NCBI GenBank assembly: GCA_001579985.1
Contig: LRSR01005206.1
Span: 1-53,965 of the forward strand
Reading direction: 5' to 3'
DNA length: 53,965 nucleotides
DNA from: Hypsibius dujardini
Lineage: Eukaryota; Tardigrada; Eutardigrada; Parachela; Hypsibiidae
The translations under genes and the position numbers were made by a program. A model generated the notes under the pieces. The model saw nothing but the letters and a program-made list of their open reading frames with translations. It had not been told where the DNA came from and did no database searches. Below are positions 1 to 11,041 of the stretch, one piece after another; positions within the stretch are counted from its first letter, which is position 1; the number at the start of each line of letters is the position of its first letter.

Positions 1-110
1 TGTCTGTGTCTGTGTCTGTGTCTGTGTCTGTGTCTGTGTCTGTGTCTGTGTCTGTGTCTGTGTTTGTGTTTGTGTCTGTGCCTGTGTCTGTGTCTGTGTC
101 TATGCCTATT
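1..110. repeat. (TCTGTG)n hexanucleotide microsatellite
   Basis: The window opens inside a nearly pure hexanucleotide array of TCTGTG units that decays after about 110 bases. It stays open in several frames and would translate as alternating Ser-Val, which is an artefact of composition. It probably lies in an intron of the NALF-like gene that begins off the left edge. Confidence 0.95.
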
Positions 111-868
111 TCGGTGCATGTGTCCACCCCGACGCACCCGTCTTTTAACGGCGCAGTTCAATCTCTCATCAAGTCGCGTCCATCCTCATCCCCCAACCTT
201 CTGAAATTCAGACGTAGGCCGCGGGGTTGTGGGTGGCTGTGTTCCCCTCAAAATGACAGATGATCACGCACCCTTGGCTGTCAAAGGCTCTCTTTCACAA
301 ACGACGAAAAAAGTCAGCTCAACTTGCACCCTTTGATGGGGAACGAAGAATGATGGCAAGGGAGAGATGAATCAACTGGTTAAATGAAGACGGAGAGAGA
401 GACAGACAGAGAGACAGACAGATCAGGAAAAGGAAATTTGCAAGCTGCACGCAAAGTTCCCGCACTCAAATTGAGACCTCATTTTCTTCGGCACAATGCT
501 CAATACATACATAATATACATACATACATACACTCAATATATATATATATAAATCTCTGTCTGACTGAATGCTGTTTGGGGGGCACATTCCTGCTCAATT
601 AAAAAAATGAAACGAGACACGCTGGATCGATTTCATATAAATAATAGGCAACGTATTTAAAAGTGCTTCGAATTTAAAATAAAATAAAAAATAAAAAATG
701 TCTGCCTGGACTTCAAAATTAATAAGCTTTCAATATATAGAAAAACAATTCGTGTCATTCAAATTTGTTAATGGAATATATTTACTATATATTTATTCGG
801 TTTATTTTAAAGCGGAAATTGTTTATCTTGTGTAATTCTAACGGGGCCGTTTTTTTCTTCTGTCGCAG
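111..868 (+). other. Intronic or upstream sequence of NALF-like gene, no exon seen
   Basis: About 760 bases with no recognisable exon. It holds short GACA and TA-rich tracts and becomes AT-rich towards 600-830, ending in a pyrimidine-rich acceptor (cgcag) directly before the first recognised coding exon. Because that exon needs an upstream part, this stretch is most simply an intron. Confidence 0.5.
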
Positions 869-1630
869 AGTGCCTACCGTGCCTGGGTGTGCGCCATGAT
901 GATACCATTCCGGATGGGGGAGCACCGGATCAATCCGTGCCGGTCGTTCTGCACCAACGTGGAGCAACGCTGTCCTTATTTGACGCCGGACGACAAAGTC
1001 ATCATCGCCGGAGAGCCCATGTTCTTCTGCAAAGGTTCGGCGATTCAACATGAAAAAAAGACTAAAATTGGTCCATCTCTGATTAGTATTTTTATCAACC
1101 CCAAATCAATTACTGACAATGTTCAAACTACTTTTTGTTTTTAGTTTTCAGTCACGGGAAACATACACGGCATTAGCATTAATCGGCACCTCAAAAATAA
1201 CAAAATAAAAAACAATAATTTTTATTTTTATTTTAATTTTATTTCCAGTCAAAATTTTTAATTCAATATCTGCTTTAAATTTTAGCTTTATTATAGTTTA
1301 GTTGTTTGGAATCATTAGTTGCCTCGTTGCGGAGACCAATGTCTGACGGGTTTTTTTTGCCGTCTTCAAATAGACCCAGACATCCCGGAAATCTACTCCG
1401 CCTATGCAGACCCGCCGCACTGCTACCTGCCCTGCCATTTGAACGTGTCGAGAAACGCGACGAGTCCGGAGGAAGACTGCAATCGTCACGAGATACTCAA
1501 GGAGGACCTGGCGGTCTACTACAACATGTCGCGACGGAAGGTGTCTCGGGGGACGATCAGAAACCCTTCGTTTCCTTCGGTTACTGCGATGTTGCTGTTG
1601 TTACTGACTGTGATTCGGCTATTTTCTTAG
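869..1630 (+). CDS. NALCN channel accessory factor (NALF/NLF-1, FAM155 family), C-terminal part
   Basis: Two coding exons, 869-1034 and 1374-1630, join in phase through a GAC codon (one base from the first exon, two from the second). The translation has the family's cysteine-rich core: residues reading WVCAMMIPF, then CRSFCTNVEQRCP, then a cysteine followed by KDPDIPE, then a CYLPC motif with N-glycosylation sites. It ends in a hydrophobic run just before the stop. In the FAM155/NLF-1 family this cysteine-rich domain binds the sodium-leak channel NALCN and helps its folding in the ER and its surface delivery. The N-terminal half and start codon lie off the left edge, so the gene is partial. 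The final hydrophobic stretch could be a membrane anchor or GPI signal. Family assignment is from remembered conservation, not a database search. Confidence 0.8.
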
Positions 1631-1701
1631 AGAGCGGCGATAGAGAGCGCAAAATCTATAAATTCAAATCAAATATAATGAGAGAATCAATGTGGAATGA
1701 A

Positions 1702-1707
1702 AATAAA
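1702..1707 (+). promoter_or_regulatory. Polyadenylation signal AATAAA
   Basis: A perfect AATAAA lies about 70 bases after the NALF-like stop codon on the same strand. Its position fits the 3' end of that transcript. Confidence 0.5.
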
Positions 1708-1744
1708 ACGGGCAACCGTTTCGTGAAGCTGTCCAGGCTGCTCG

Positions 1745-2110
1745 GTCAAGCAATCGGTGCTTTCGTCAGGCTTTCCGTCTCCCTTTCCGTCTCTGCGTCT
1801 GACGGTCCGTCCTTGGTCCATCTGGCCGTCGTGAGCATCTGGTTCTCCGTCTCCCTTTCCGTCTTTCCGTCTGACGGTCCGTCCTTGGTCCGTCTGGACG
1901 TTGTGAGCATCTGGTTCTCCGTTTCCCTTTCTGTCTTTCCGTCTGACGGTCCGTCCTTGGTCAGTCTGGCCGTCGTGAGCATCTGGTTCTCCGTCTTTCA
2001 TCTGGGTTTCTCTAGCAACGGGTGTTTCCGATGAGCCTTCCGTCTCCCTTTCCGTCTCTCCGTCTGAGGGTCCGTCCTTGGTCCGTCTTTCCGTCGTGAG
2101 CATCTAGTTT
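1745..2110. repeat. 72-bp minisatellite, about 4 copies
   Basis: The landmark GTGAGCATCTGGTTCTCC recurs at about 1831, 1903 and 1975, exactly 72 bp apart. A fourth diverged copy starts near 2096, after an insertion that shifts the spacing to about 121 bp. The unit is built of smaller degenerate CCGTCT modules. 72 is a multiple of three, so long frames stay open on both strands, but no protein family or splice signals support coding. Confidence 0.85.
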
Positions 2111-2920
2111 TCCGTCTTCAATTTGATTTTCCGTTTGACTTTTTTTGTCCTACCGTTTGAACTTCCGCTTCTCATCTCATCTCGCTCTCTCTGTACTCTT
2201 CTCTCCATCAGGCACTGTTACCCAGACCGTATCCCTATTTGGCCTTTCGATCTACCATATATTTTCCGTTATGTGTGTCGGCCAAGCCCGTCTCTCAATC
2301 TGTCTTTATGCTTCCCCGTCCGTCATTCCGTTGGGTCGTTTGTCCGCCAGTTCGAGTCACAATCACAGCTTCCACTCCCTTCGTGTGTTCCGTCCGGACT
2401 CAATCTTCCGTAAGAACTTCTGCCTGCTGTCCGCTTCCCCTCTGATTGATATGACCGATGTCTGCCGGAGGGTCCAACGGGGAGACGGACGAAAACGAAG
2501 GGTCAATTTGGGGAGACGGACTAGAAAAGGAAAGGGCTGATGGAAAGACGAACGGCAGACTAACAGGCCGACGGCGAGATGGAATGGTAGACGGACGCTT
2601 GAAGGGTAGCTGGAGACACAAACGGGCTGAGGGAAGGCCCAACAGCGAGACGGAGTGGGAGGCGGAGGTACAGGTCTCAAGACGGAGAGACGGAGAGGTA
2701 GACGGAACTTCGGGAGAACGGATTTCGATCAAGCAAATTTAATTAAGAACATGGTTCAGGCAGATTAAAAAGTACAAATCCTGAAACTGACGGACAACTC
2801 GGCCAATTGCGCATCGGGCGGCTTAATTAAATTAAAAAGATGCAGAAAATCTCGAGTAAAAAATGCGACGGAGGAAGAGAACAAAATCGAGTACATCGAG
2901 ACAGACAAAGAAGAAGACGT
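2111..2920. other. Intergenic, GACGG/CCGTC-rich low-complexity DNA
   Basis: Between the NALF-like and RNase T2 genes is a stretch of decayed GACGGA and CCGTCT short repeats (about 2130-2720), followed by AT-rich sequence. Overlapping frames exist but translate to low-complexity Arg/Gly/Asp text without motifs. I see no gene here. The last part should be the RNase T2 3' untranslated region. Confidence 0.6.
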
Positions 2921-4333
2921 CTATTGAGGAGTCGGACGAGTCGGTCTCGGCAGAATCGGCACGCCGGTTGGCTTGACCGGCGCGTAAATCAACTCCTGAC
3001 TGGTCGGGCAACTGCTCGTGCCCAGCGTGCTCTTCGGCTTGACCTCACTATCCGGACAGTCCATCAGGTCGAAGGTCTTGGTCAGGCACAGCCGGATCTC
3101 CGCGACGTAGTGCTCCTTCGTGCCTTTGTCATAGGCACACCACACCTCGGCGGTGGAGCCGTAAGCTGTCTGCAGAGCAGCTGCGAACGCGTCGTGAGAG
3201 TACTTTCGGTTGGCGTCCGGAAGAATGTTCTTATTAGCGAGAGCGGCGTGGAAGTCGTAGAATTTTTCGCGGAGCGTCAGGGGCACATTGAAGAAATTGA
3301 ACTCACCTATTGATGTTTAAAGAGTTTAAGTTTAGTTAAAATTCCACAGTCAATCAATAAACTCACCAACGAGGGCGGGGAGGTTCTGCGCGCAGGTGCC
3401 GTGCTTGAGCCATTCGTGGGACCAGAAGCTGTCGTAGGTTGTGTTGGACTCAAGGTTGGACCAGTCCGCTTTCAGTTCGGGGACGAGCGATTCTACTGGG
3501 TTGATGTCCCATTTGGCTGTTTTGTCGCAGTTGACTGGGCCTTCAGTGCCGGTTTTAGTGGGCCAGATGCCGTGCATCAACCACGCCTGGAAATTCACTG
3601 TTGGTATTACCGTTACTTTGCGTACTGTATATACATACAAATAGTATATTCAATTACAGCATTATGATGTCTTCCCATATTTATTTTTATAAACATTTTA
3701 GATATAGCTAACAGGATCTTGAACACCCTTGCCTCAGGCAGATCGAACACCCTTGCCGCAGGCAGATGGAACACCCTTGTCGCAGGCAGATCGAACACCC
3801 TTGTCTCAGGCAGATCGAACACCCTTGCCGCAGGCAGATGGAACACCCTTGCCGCAGGCAGATCGAACACCCTTGCCGCAGGCAGATGGAACACCCTTGC
3901 CGCAGGCAGTTGGAACACCCTTGATTAAGGCAGATCGAACACCCTTGATTCAGGCAGATCGAACACCCTTGCCTCAGGCAGATGGAACACCCTTGCCTCA
4001 GGCAGATCGAACATCCTTGCCGCAGACAGATCGAACACCCTTGACTAACAGATGATCTACCGAAGTGTCCGAGTTAACAACCTGGCGCTTATAGTCAGAT
4101 TTTTTACTCACGTTGGGTGCCATCTCCGGGGGGAAACTGCACTTTTGCGGTGTCGCGGCCTGACCACCGGTCACGTGACCGTTCACACAGGCCGACGCAG
4201 GCCAGCGCTGCACGAAGAGAATAAAGTCCCAGTCGTTGTCCCCTGACTGTTGCTGTTGCTGATGCGGAACAACCAACGCTCCCGCCGACACCACCGCCAT
4301 GAGACCCAGGAAAACCGCAATCACGGCATCCAT
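2921..4333 (-). CDS. RNASET2: Secreted ribonuclease T2
   Basis: Three exons on the minus strand (4108-4333, 3367-3597, 2921-3306) close in phase to a 280-residue protein, about the usual size for animal RNase T2. It begins with a hydrophobic signal peptide (MDAVIAVFLGLMAVVSAGAL). Both catalytic signatures are present: HGIWP around His84 and WSHEWLKHGTC with His136, Glu137, Lys140 and His141. The enzyme cleaves single-stranded RNA through a 2',3'-cyclic phosphate in lysosomes or outside the cell. Downstream cysteines and an LCLTK segment match the conserved C-terminal half. The first intron uses donor GTAAAA; a GTGAGT four bases upstream would break the frame. That intron carries a 14-copy minisatellite. 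Confidence 0.93.
3721..4056. repeat. 24-bp minisatellite, 14 copies, in RNase T2 intron 1
   Basis: Fourteen head-to-tail units of exactly 24 bp begin with GAACACCCTT and end with AGGCAGATC or AGGCAGATG. The unit starts are at 3721, 3745, 3769 and so on to 4033. There are no spacers, and variation is mainly at a few fixed positions, so this is a tandem minisatellite and not a CRISPR array. The array fills most of the first RNase T2 intron. Confidence 0.97.
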
Positions 4334-6024
4334 TTTCGGTTCAAAAAGTATTGGTATGTAAATAAATATTCGAACAAGAAAATAGGAAAAAAATGGAGCG
4401 ATTCCGGAAATGCCTGAAAGCACGTGAACTGTCAAACGGATGGACTAATTGACACGATAGGAACAATTGCTGTTCTGAATCTAATCAGCAGGACATAAAA
4501 GGGGACTGGAAAAGGATAAGAAAGTGTTAAATGTCTGCTACAGCGGAGGGAGGAGGAGGATGCGGAGGAGGGGTCAAAGACCAGTGGAAACTGCTCCAGC
4601 GGTTCAATTACCGGTATATAGGGAGAGGAAGGAAAGGGCTCTTCAGACCAATCAATTGCACCTTGTGATTAAGGAACTGAAGGGGGAGGTGCGATGTAAA
4701 GTGCTGAGATAGCGGGTCGCGATTAGGCAATGTACAAATAATGATAAGAGTGCAATTGCGGGGAATAGCAGCCTTCGTAACCTTCGAGTCCGCCAAGATT
4801 CGCACTACGATAGGAGGACCGGAAGGACGGACGACCCTGCTGCCTGTGGTTGGCTTAATTAAACCTAAATACGAATCTTACCAAGCATACAGATAATGCG
4901 GACTTGCGAGCGAGCGAAATATCATGAGATAACATAAGTTTAACACAGTGACAATACAATGATGCATATTTCTATTTGCCTTAATGTCTGGATGTCTGAA
5001 TGTCTGATTTTTATTTGCCTTAATGTCTGGATGTCTGAATGTCTGATTTTTATTTGCCTTAATGTCTGGATGTCTGAATGTCTGATTTTTATTTGCCTTA
5101 ATATTTGTCGGGGCTCCGTACTTTCAATCTCTTGGTGAATTGAGCAGCCAGAAGGGACGACCACAGCGCGATAGAACATATAGGGTCTGACTAGAGTGAC
5201 AGTAACTAAAAAGGATTGTAGTGTCTGGTATTAAAATACTGTAATTTAATGTCTGGAAGGGAATACAATAAGCAGGCATCATTTATTTGAGACGACGATG
5301 ACAGCAAATTTTTAATTAATATAGAGCAAATCATCACTTTTTTAGGCGGCAAATATTGCGGTCAATAATTATAATCAATAATTCTGCAAGGAGTCCTCCT
5401 CGGTAGAATCCGAACTGACACTTTCTATGGTAGCGCCCATCGTTGTGGAATCCATCGTAGTTTCTTTTTTCGTTGTTGGTCTGTCGCAGTTCCTTATTCC
5501 TTTTGGTAGAAGTTTCGTCTTTGATTCTTTCGTCTGGACTTCTCTTCCCCTTTTAAGGTTCCGAAACAGTGGATTGGTTCAGTTTTCTCCGATTTCTGGT
5601 TTTCTCTTGTCCTTTGCAGCAACACCGATCATGCCCAGTTAGTCGAGATCATCAACCAGCATCTCGACGGACAACATTGCGCCTTCCTTTCTCACAACAG
5701 AACACGACTACTCTACAGCAGGAAGACCGAGGAAAGCACACGACTCACAATCCCACGAAAACACTTTTACTTCAGCACAAAAGCGGGACATTACGCAACA
5801 AAGAGGAATCGAAAGGAATCGAAAGTGGAATCGACGTTCACCCAATTCGGGTAGAAAGTAGAGCGAAGGTTAAGAAACCACTCGAATGAAAATTCCCACC
5901 AATCACCACTCTCTCACGCGTCAAAGTCAAATGCGAAACCGATCAACCACGAAGCCCACGACAGTTCAGAACAATGGAGGAGCACGTGTGAAGCCCTAAA
6001 GGAGTACTAACAAACACAGTCGTT
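4334..6024. other. Intergenic between RNase T2 promoter and Nup214 3' end
   Basis: The first part is the upstream region of the minus-strand RNase T2 gene; the last part should include the Nup214 3' untranslated region. No exon with recognisable protein or good splice sites was found. A short 39-bp tandem repeat sits at 4981-5097. The rest is unique, moderately AT-rich DNA. Confidence 0.6.
4981..5097. repeat. 39-bp tandem repeat, 3 copies plus a partial
   Basis: Units starting TTAATGTCTGGATGTCTGAA begin at 4981, 5020 and 5059, with a decayed fourth at 5098. The copies are almost identical, which suggests recent expansion. Each unit contains three spaced ATGTCTG words. Confidence 0.93.
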
Positions 6025-9000
6025 TCAACGGTACTGCGTAAAAGCGCTGGGTGGGGCAGGCTGCCCGGCTCCCGCTGCTGGTTGTTGCTGACCACTTGCG
6101 AATCCGAAGCCCCCAGACGACGGCTGCGTCGCCGCAGCAGCTCCAAAACCTCCTGCACCTCCAAATCCACCAGTGCCCCCGAAGGCACTCGGCTGTTGCT
6201 GACCGAATCCACCAAAGCCGCTTTGCTGCTGCTGGGGCTGGCTGCCAAATCCGGTGGGAGCGGGCTGCTGCTGCGAAGCGACGGTTCCAAAGGAGACGCT
6301 CGGCTGCTGGGAATAGCTAGCGAAGCCGCCCGGCTGGCCCCAGATGAAGCTCCCGCCCCCGGATTGCTGTTGAGCGGCGGGTTGTTGTTGACTGCTTGCG
6401 AAGGGGCTGGCGGATCCGAAGGACGCGGACTGGCCGAAACCGCCTGTTGACGATGACCCGAAGGCCGGGGCGGCGCCGAAGCTGGAAGACGGTTGGCTGG
6501 AGGAGGCAGCGGAATCGCTGATCTTAAAGCCGCCGAAGCCGGACAACGGCGGCGCCGATTGGGAGGACGACGGTTGTTGTTGGCCGAATCCGCCGCTTCC
6601 GAATGCAGATGGGGAACCTGGAAGACAAAGCGAACTGAGCCAGGAACGTAGTAAGCATATTTACTAATGCTTCGACAAAGGGTTAAAATTTTCACTACAA
6701 ACTAGTTGCAACGTAATGAAATGGCGAAAAGAAACTTTTGCTCCGAGCTTGGGTTTGACCGGGGGAAGTGCCAGAACGGATAGAAGGTTACGTACTTGCT
6801 CAACTCTCCCCTCTCCCCTCCCAGTTACACCGGAGCTCAGAACGAAAATTTCTGTTTTGTTTGATACACAGGCGGAGAAACACGAAAACCGCGAACAGAC
6901 ACCATCAACCGAATCATCACGCCACACGAAGCAGCTGCCTATAATCTTACCGAATCCAGATGTCGTGGTACTGCCCTGTCCAAATCCCGTACCCGTGGAC
7001 TTTCCAAATCCACTAGCAGAGCCGAATCCGCCAGGCGAACCAAATCCAGTCGATGGAGCCGCCGCTGCCGTTGTCGACGTCCCAAATCCTCCCGATGATC
7101 CGAAGCCGGCAGGCGAACCAAATCCGCCCGCCCCAGCCGTCGAACCAAATCCCGTAGACGGAGCCGCAGCAGTTGAGCCGAATCCGGTCGACGCAGCCGG
7201 AGTCGTCGTCGCCGGTGTGGACAACCCGAATCCGGTCCCGGTGGACGACGAACCGAATCCTGTCGAGGACGTCCCAAAACCGGTTCCCGTTGTCGCGCCA
7301 AAACCCGTCCCGGTCGAAGAGGACGGCGATCCAAATCCCGTTCCACTCCCAAAACCCAGGCCGGAAAAGCTGGACGTAACCGAAGGTGTCGACTCGGTCG
7401 TGGTGCTCGAAGCCGTCGCTGGCGGCGGCGACGAGACTGGTGTGATCAATCCTCCACCACTTCCACCGAAGGTGTTAGACACCGTCGACTTGGCGGCGTC
7501 TTTCGTCGCAGCCGTGCCAAACGAGGACGTGGCAAATCCACCGAACGGAGACGCTTTCGGCGGTTCAGCTGTGCTGGAAGAGAGCGAGAGGTTCGAGGCG
7601 CTCACACCGAGGTCGGTGGTGCTCTTGGACGAAGTAGTCGCCAAGCCGAATCCGCCAAACGTCGGTTTAGGCGTTGTTGTCGTCGTCGAGTTGCTAGTGT
7701 TGAGGGATGAAGTGTTAGACGCACTGATGGTGACGTCGCTGGAACCGGAAGAACCGGTGGGCTTGATGTCGAGGGAGAAGGACGCTGATCCGAATCCGCT
7801 GAATGGGGACAAGGTTATGCTTTGATCGGACAATGGGATGGATGTGACCGAGGGGGTGGATGAGGCCGGCGTTGGAACAATCGTCGGCTTGAGGGTTGCT
7901 GTTTCCGACGCGGTGGATGAGAGGGAGGACGCGGAAGAGGACGCGGAGAGGGAAGCGATGGGGGCGGTCAGGAGGGAGCCGAGCGCGGATGCCGAAGCCG
8001 CTCCAGGCGTCGTCAAGTTGAAGCTTCCTAAAATTAATTCCATTCAAATTCAAAACAAAATTCGAGCAAATAGAGCATACTTAAGACACAAGTATGACTC
8101 AAGGTCTGATTACGCCAAAGTTTGTCTGCACATACCTCCGCCAAAGCAGCCGAATGCCGGCTTCGTCGTTGTTTCCTGGGTCGTCGACTGGGACTTCACC
8201 GCTGTCGAGAGGCTGGTCAAACCGGAAACTCCGCCCGAGGTCGTCGTCGAGGAGCCCGACTCATGAGACGCACTCGATGAGCCTGAAAACGACGAGCCAC
8301 CCGAGCCAAACGACAACCCGGAACCCATGCCGAAAGCCGATCCTGACGGTGAGGAGCCGAATGCACCGAATGAAGGCTTCTGCGAGTCGATGCCAGACGC
8401 AGACGCCGACAGAGTGAGACTCGGTGAGGGTAGCAGTTTGGAATTCGAAGCCGATGCACCGAAACCTCCAAAGCCTGATTGAGCGGGTGCCGCCGAGGAA
8501 GTCGAGTGATTCGTCGCGACCGTTTGGTGAGTGGGCAACTTGACCGACGCGGAGACTTCCGACGAGTCCGGTCTTCCAGTGTCCGGCTTCTGCCCGAAAT
8601 CCGGCCCCGCGTTCGTCACTGCTGCGGATGATTTCGGTCCAGTCAAAGACGTCGGTTGCCGATTTTCAGTCAACTGGCTCTGCTGCTGCGGAAACTTTAC
8701 ATTCTGTTGTCCACTGCCAGCAGAAAAAGCGGAAGACGTCGCTACGCTGTCTGCGACATTTCCGGACTTATCCGGACTGCAAGTTTTCATATTCAACAGC
8801 GACTGGAAGGATTTCTCAGCGTCCGCAGCTCGGGCGCTCGTGGTGGATGACTGGGAGAATGACGCCGCCGCAGCAGAGGCACGATTAGTGGTGGCGGTGG
8901 TGGACGACAGATCGCTCGTTGGTTCGGGACGTCCTCGTTGAAATAGGACAATCTCGTGCTTGGTGATCCGCGTTGGTTGCGATTTGACGTTTTGACGGAG

Positions 9001-10923
9001 CCTGTGCATGGTGTCGCTGGGGATTTTCTGCGGCCGTTCGGGCAGTAGGCTGGGGTAGAGTCGGCTGACCACTTCCGCCGGACTGAGACTCACTTCTGGA
9101 AGGAAAGAAGCGATTGAAAAGCAATTTCTAAGAGGGTATGGATACACAAAAAAACAACAACAAAGAAAACACAGCACATGGAAAGAGGCAGGCAAGGTCT
9201 CAGCGGCTATAGACAGACAAACAAAAAATAAACAGACAACGGCAACTACAGTAGATGAGAGCAAGTACAGTCGACTGGCGGAAGAACGGACAGCCAGACA
9301 GACCAGTGACTGTTCATCACCCAGACCGATAAAACAGACGCATGCACAAAGCAGCAAGCTGGAAGGATGGCACGAAATCAATCCAGACGGATAAGACAAA
9401 CAGGCAACAGACACACAGACAACAGAAAGCAGTTCCATTCCTACCTCGGCTCTTGAAGGACTGATTCCTACTCCGAGCAACGCCCAGTCGGCGCACCTTC
9501 TTCTCCAGCTCCGTCACTCGCTTCCGCAGTTTCAACGTCACATCCTCCAGCTCCCGCACCAGCTCCTTCGTTGCCTGTTGCCGACTGGCATCAGAAGCCG
9601 CTTTCTCCTCCAACAAGTCCAGCTCCAAGTCCACGCCGCGATCCAAGCTCTGTAGCTTCTGTTCCATCCGCGTCAACCGCTCCACCAGGTCCTCATACTG
9701 CCGGCGTCGCATCGGGTCCAACGGTAGTAGTTTCAGACACTCCCGAAACTGAGAATCGTTACAACGCTCAACCACCAGCATGGCCTAGAATTGTTTACCA
9801 ATTGATTAATTAAGCTTGAGTAAACCAATAAAATCAAACCAAATAACCTTTCCCGAAAAAATACTGTACCTCCTCTACGACGTGCAGGCGCTCCTCGAGG
9901 ATGCGCTCCTTCTTGCTGAGGTCCAAGGCTGCTTCGTTGTAGAAAGCGGTCAGCTTGTCGAGGACGTCGGTGATGGCGTCCATACGGGCAGACAGATCGT
10001 CGGTCGGGGAATCTGAAGCGGCATGTTGCTTCAGTTCACCAATCTGTCTGCCATGGGGGCCGACGATGCGCAGGAAGTCCATCAGGCTCTTGGAAGAAAT
10101 CTTGATGGGTGCGGCGGGCGCCTTGGCCGTGGTGGTGTCAGAACTTTGTGTTGGTAAGGACTGGAAAAAGAGAAGTGTAAACTACAAGAAACTTGTTTCA
10201 AACCAGACAGAAAACGGAATTCCAAAAAGCAGTACCTTAGTTGAAATAACTGTCGTCAAAATGGCCGGTGACTGTGGCGGCGGCGGCGGCGTTGCTTTCG
10301 GTGCAGGAATTGTCGGCTTGACATCCTGGTTAACCGCTGCATTGGGAGACGACAGGCTCACTTCCGGCTTAGACGAACCCGTGGAACCCGCACCACCGAA
10401 GGGCGAGGAAGAAGTTGATCCGAACAAAGACTGCGAGAAGGGATTCACATTCGCGGGCGCGGATGGAGCAGGTCCAGTGCTGGCACCAAATCCTGACGCA
10501 TTTCCACCAAATAATCCAGAGCTGCCACCAAATAAACCAGAGCCGCCGAATGGCCCGGTTCCGGTGGGAGGCTTGTTTGTGGACTGCTGAAGCGGGCTAT
10601 GCGTAGAAGTCGACGGGGCTCCGAATAAAGCGGGAATCGGTATGGGTAAGAGCGGTTTCTTCTCTTCCACTGGCGCGGCAGGTTTCGGAGAAGCTCGCTG
10701 CTCTGGTCGTTCGCCCGGAACTTCGGAAATACTCCTTGGAGAACTACCAGATACAAAAACCACCGTACGAAACGTGAAGAACATATCTGCCTCACTGAAT
10801 GCGCGTCTATCTGTCTGTCTACTACTCAGTCTTTGTCTGACTGGCTAGACAGCTGTCTGTTCATCCATCCGCCTGTTGTCTTATCTTTTTGTCAGCCTGC
10901 CCGTTTGATTGTCTGTCTGTCTG

Positions 10924-10967
<44 letters not shown>

Positions 10968-10982
10968 GTCTGTCTGTCTGCC

Positions 10983-11041
<59 letters not shown>

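Noticed and set aside
1306-2034. A 242-codon plus-strand frame spanning the end of the NALF-like gene and the 72-bp repeats
   Set aside because: It is in a different frame from the conserved cysteine-rich exon and is kept open by the 72-bp period. No independent support.
3721-4056. CRISPR-like regular array
   Set aside because: The 24-bp units are contiguous with no unique spacers, the DNA is eukaryotic, and the array lies in an intron. It is a minisatellite.
6716-7825. A long plus-strand frame rich in Pro, Asn and Val opposite the Nup214 FG exon
   Set aside because: It is the antisense of FG-repeat codons, which leave the complementary frame free of stops. The minus-strand reading has conserved flanking domains and phase-consistent splicing.
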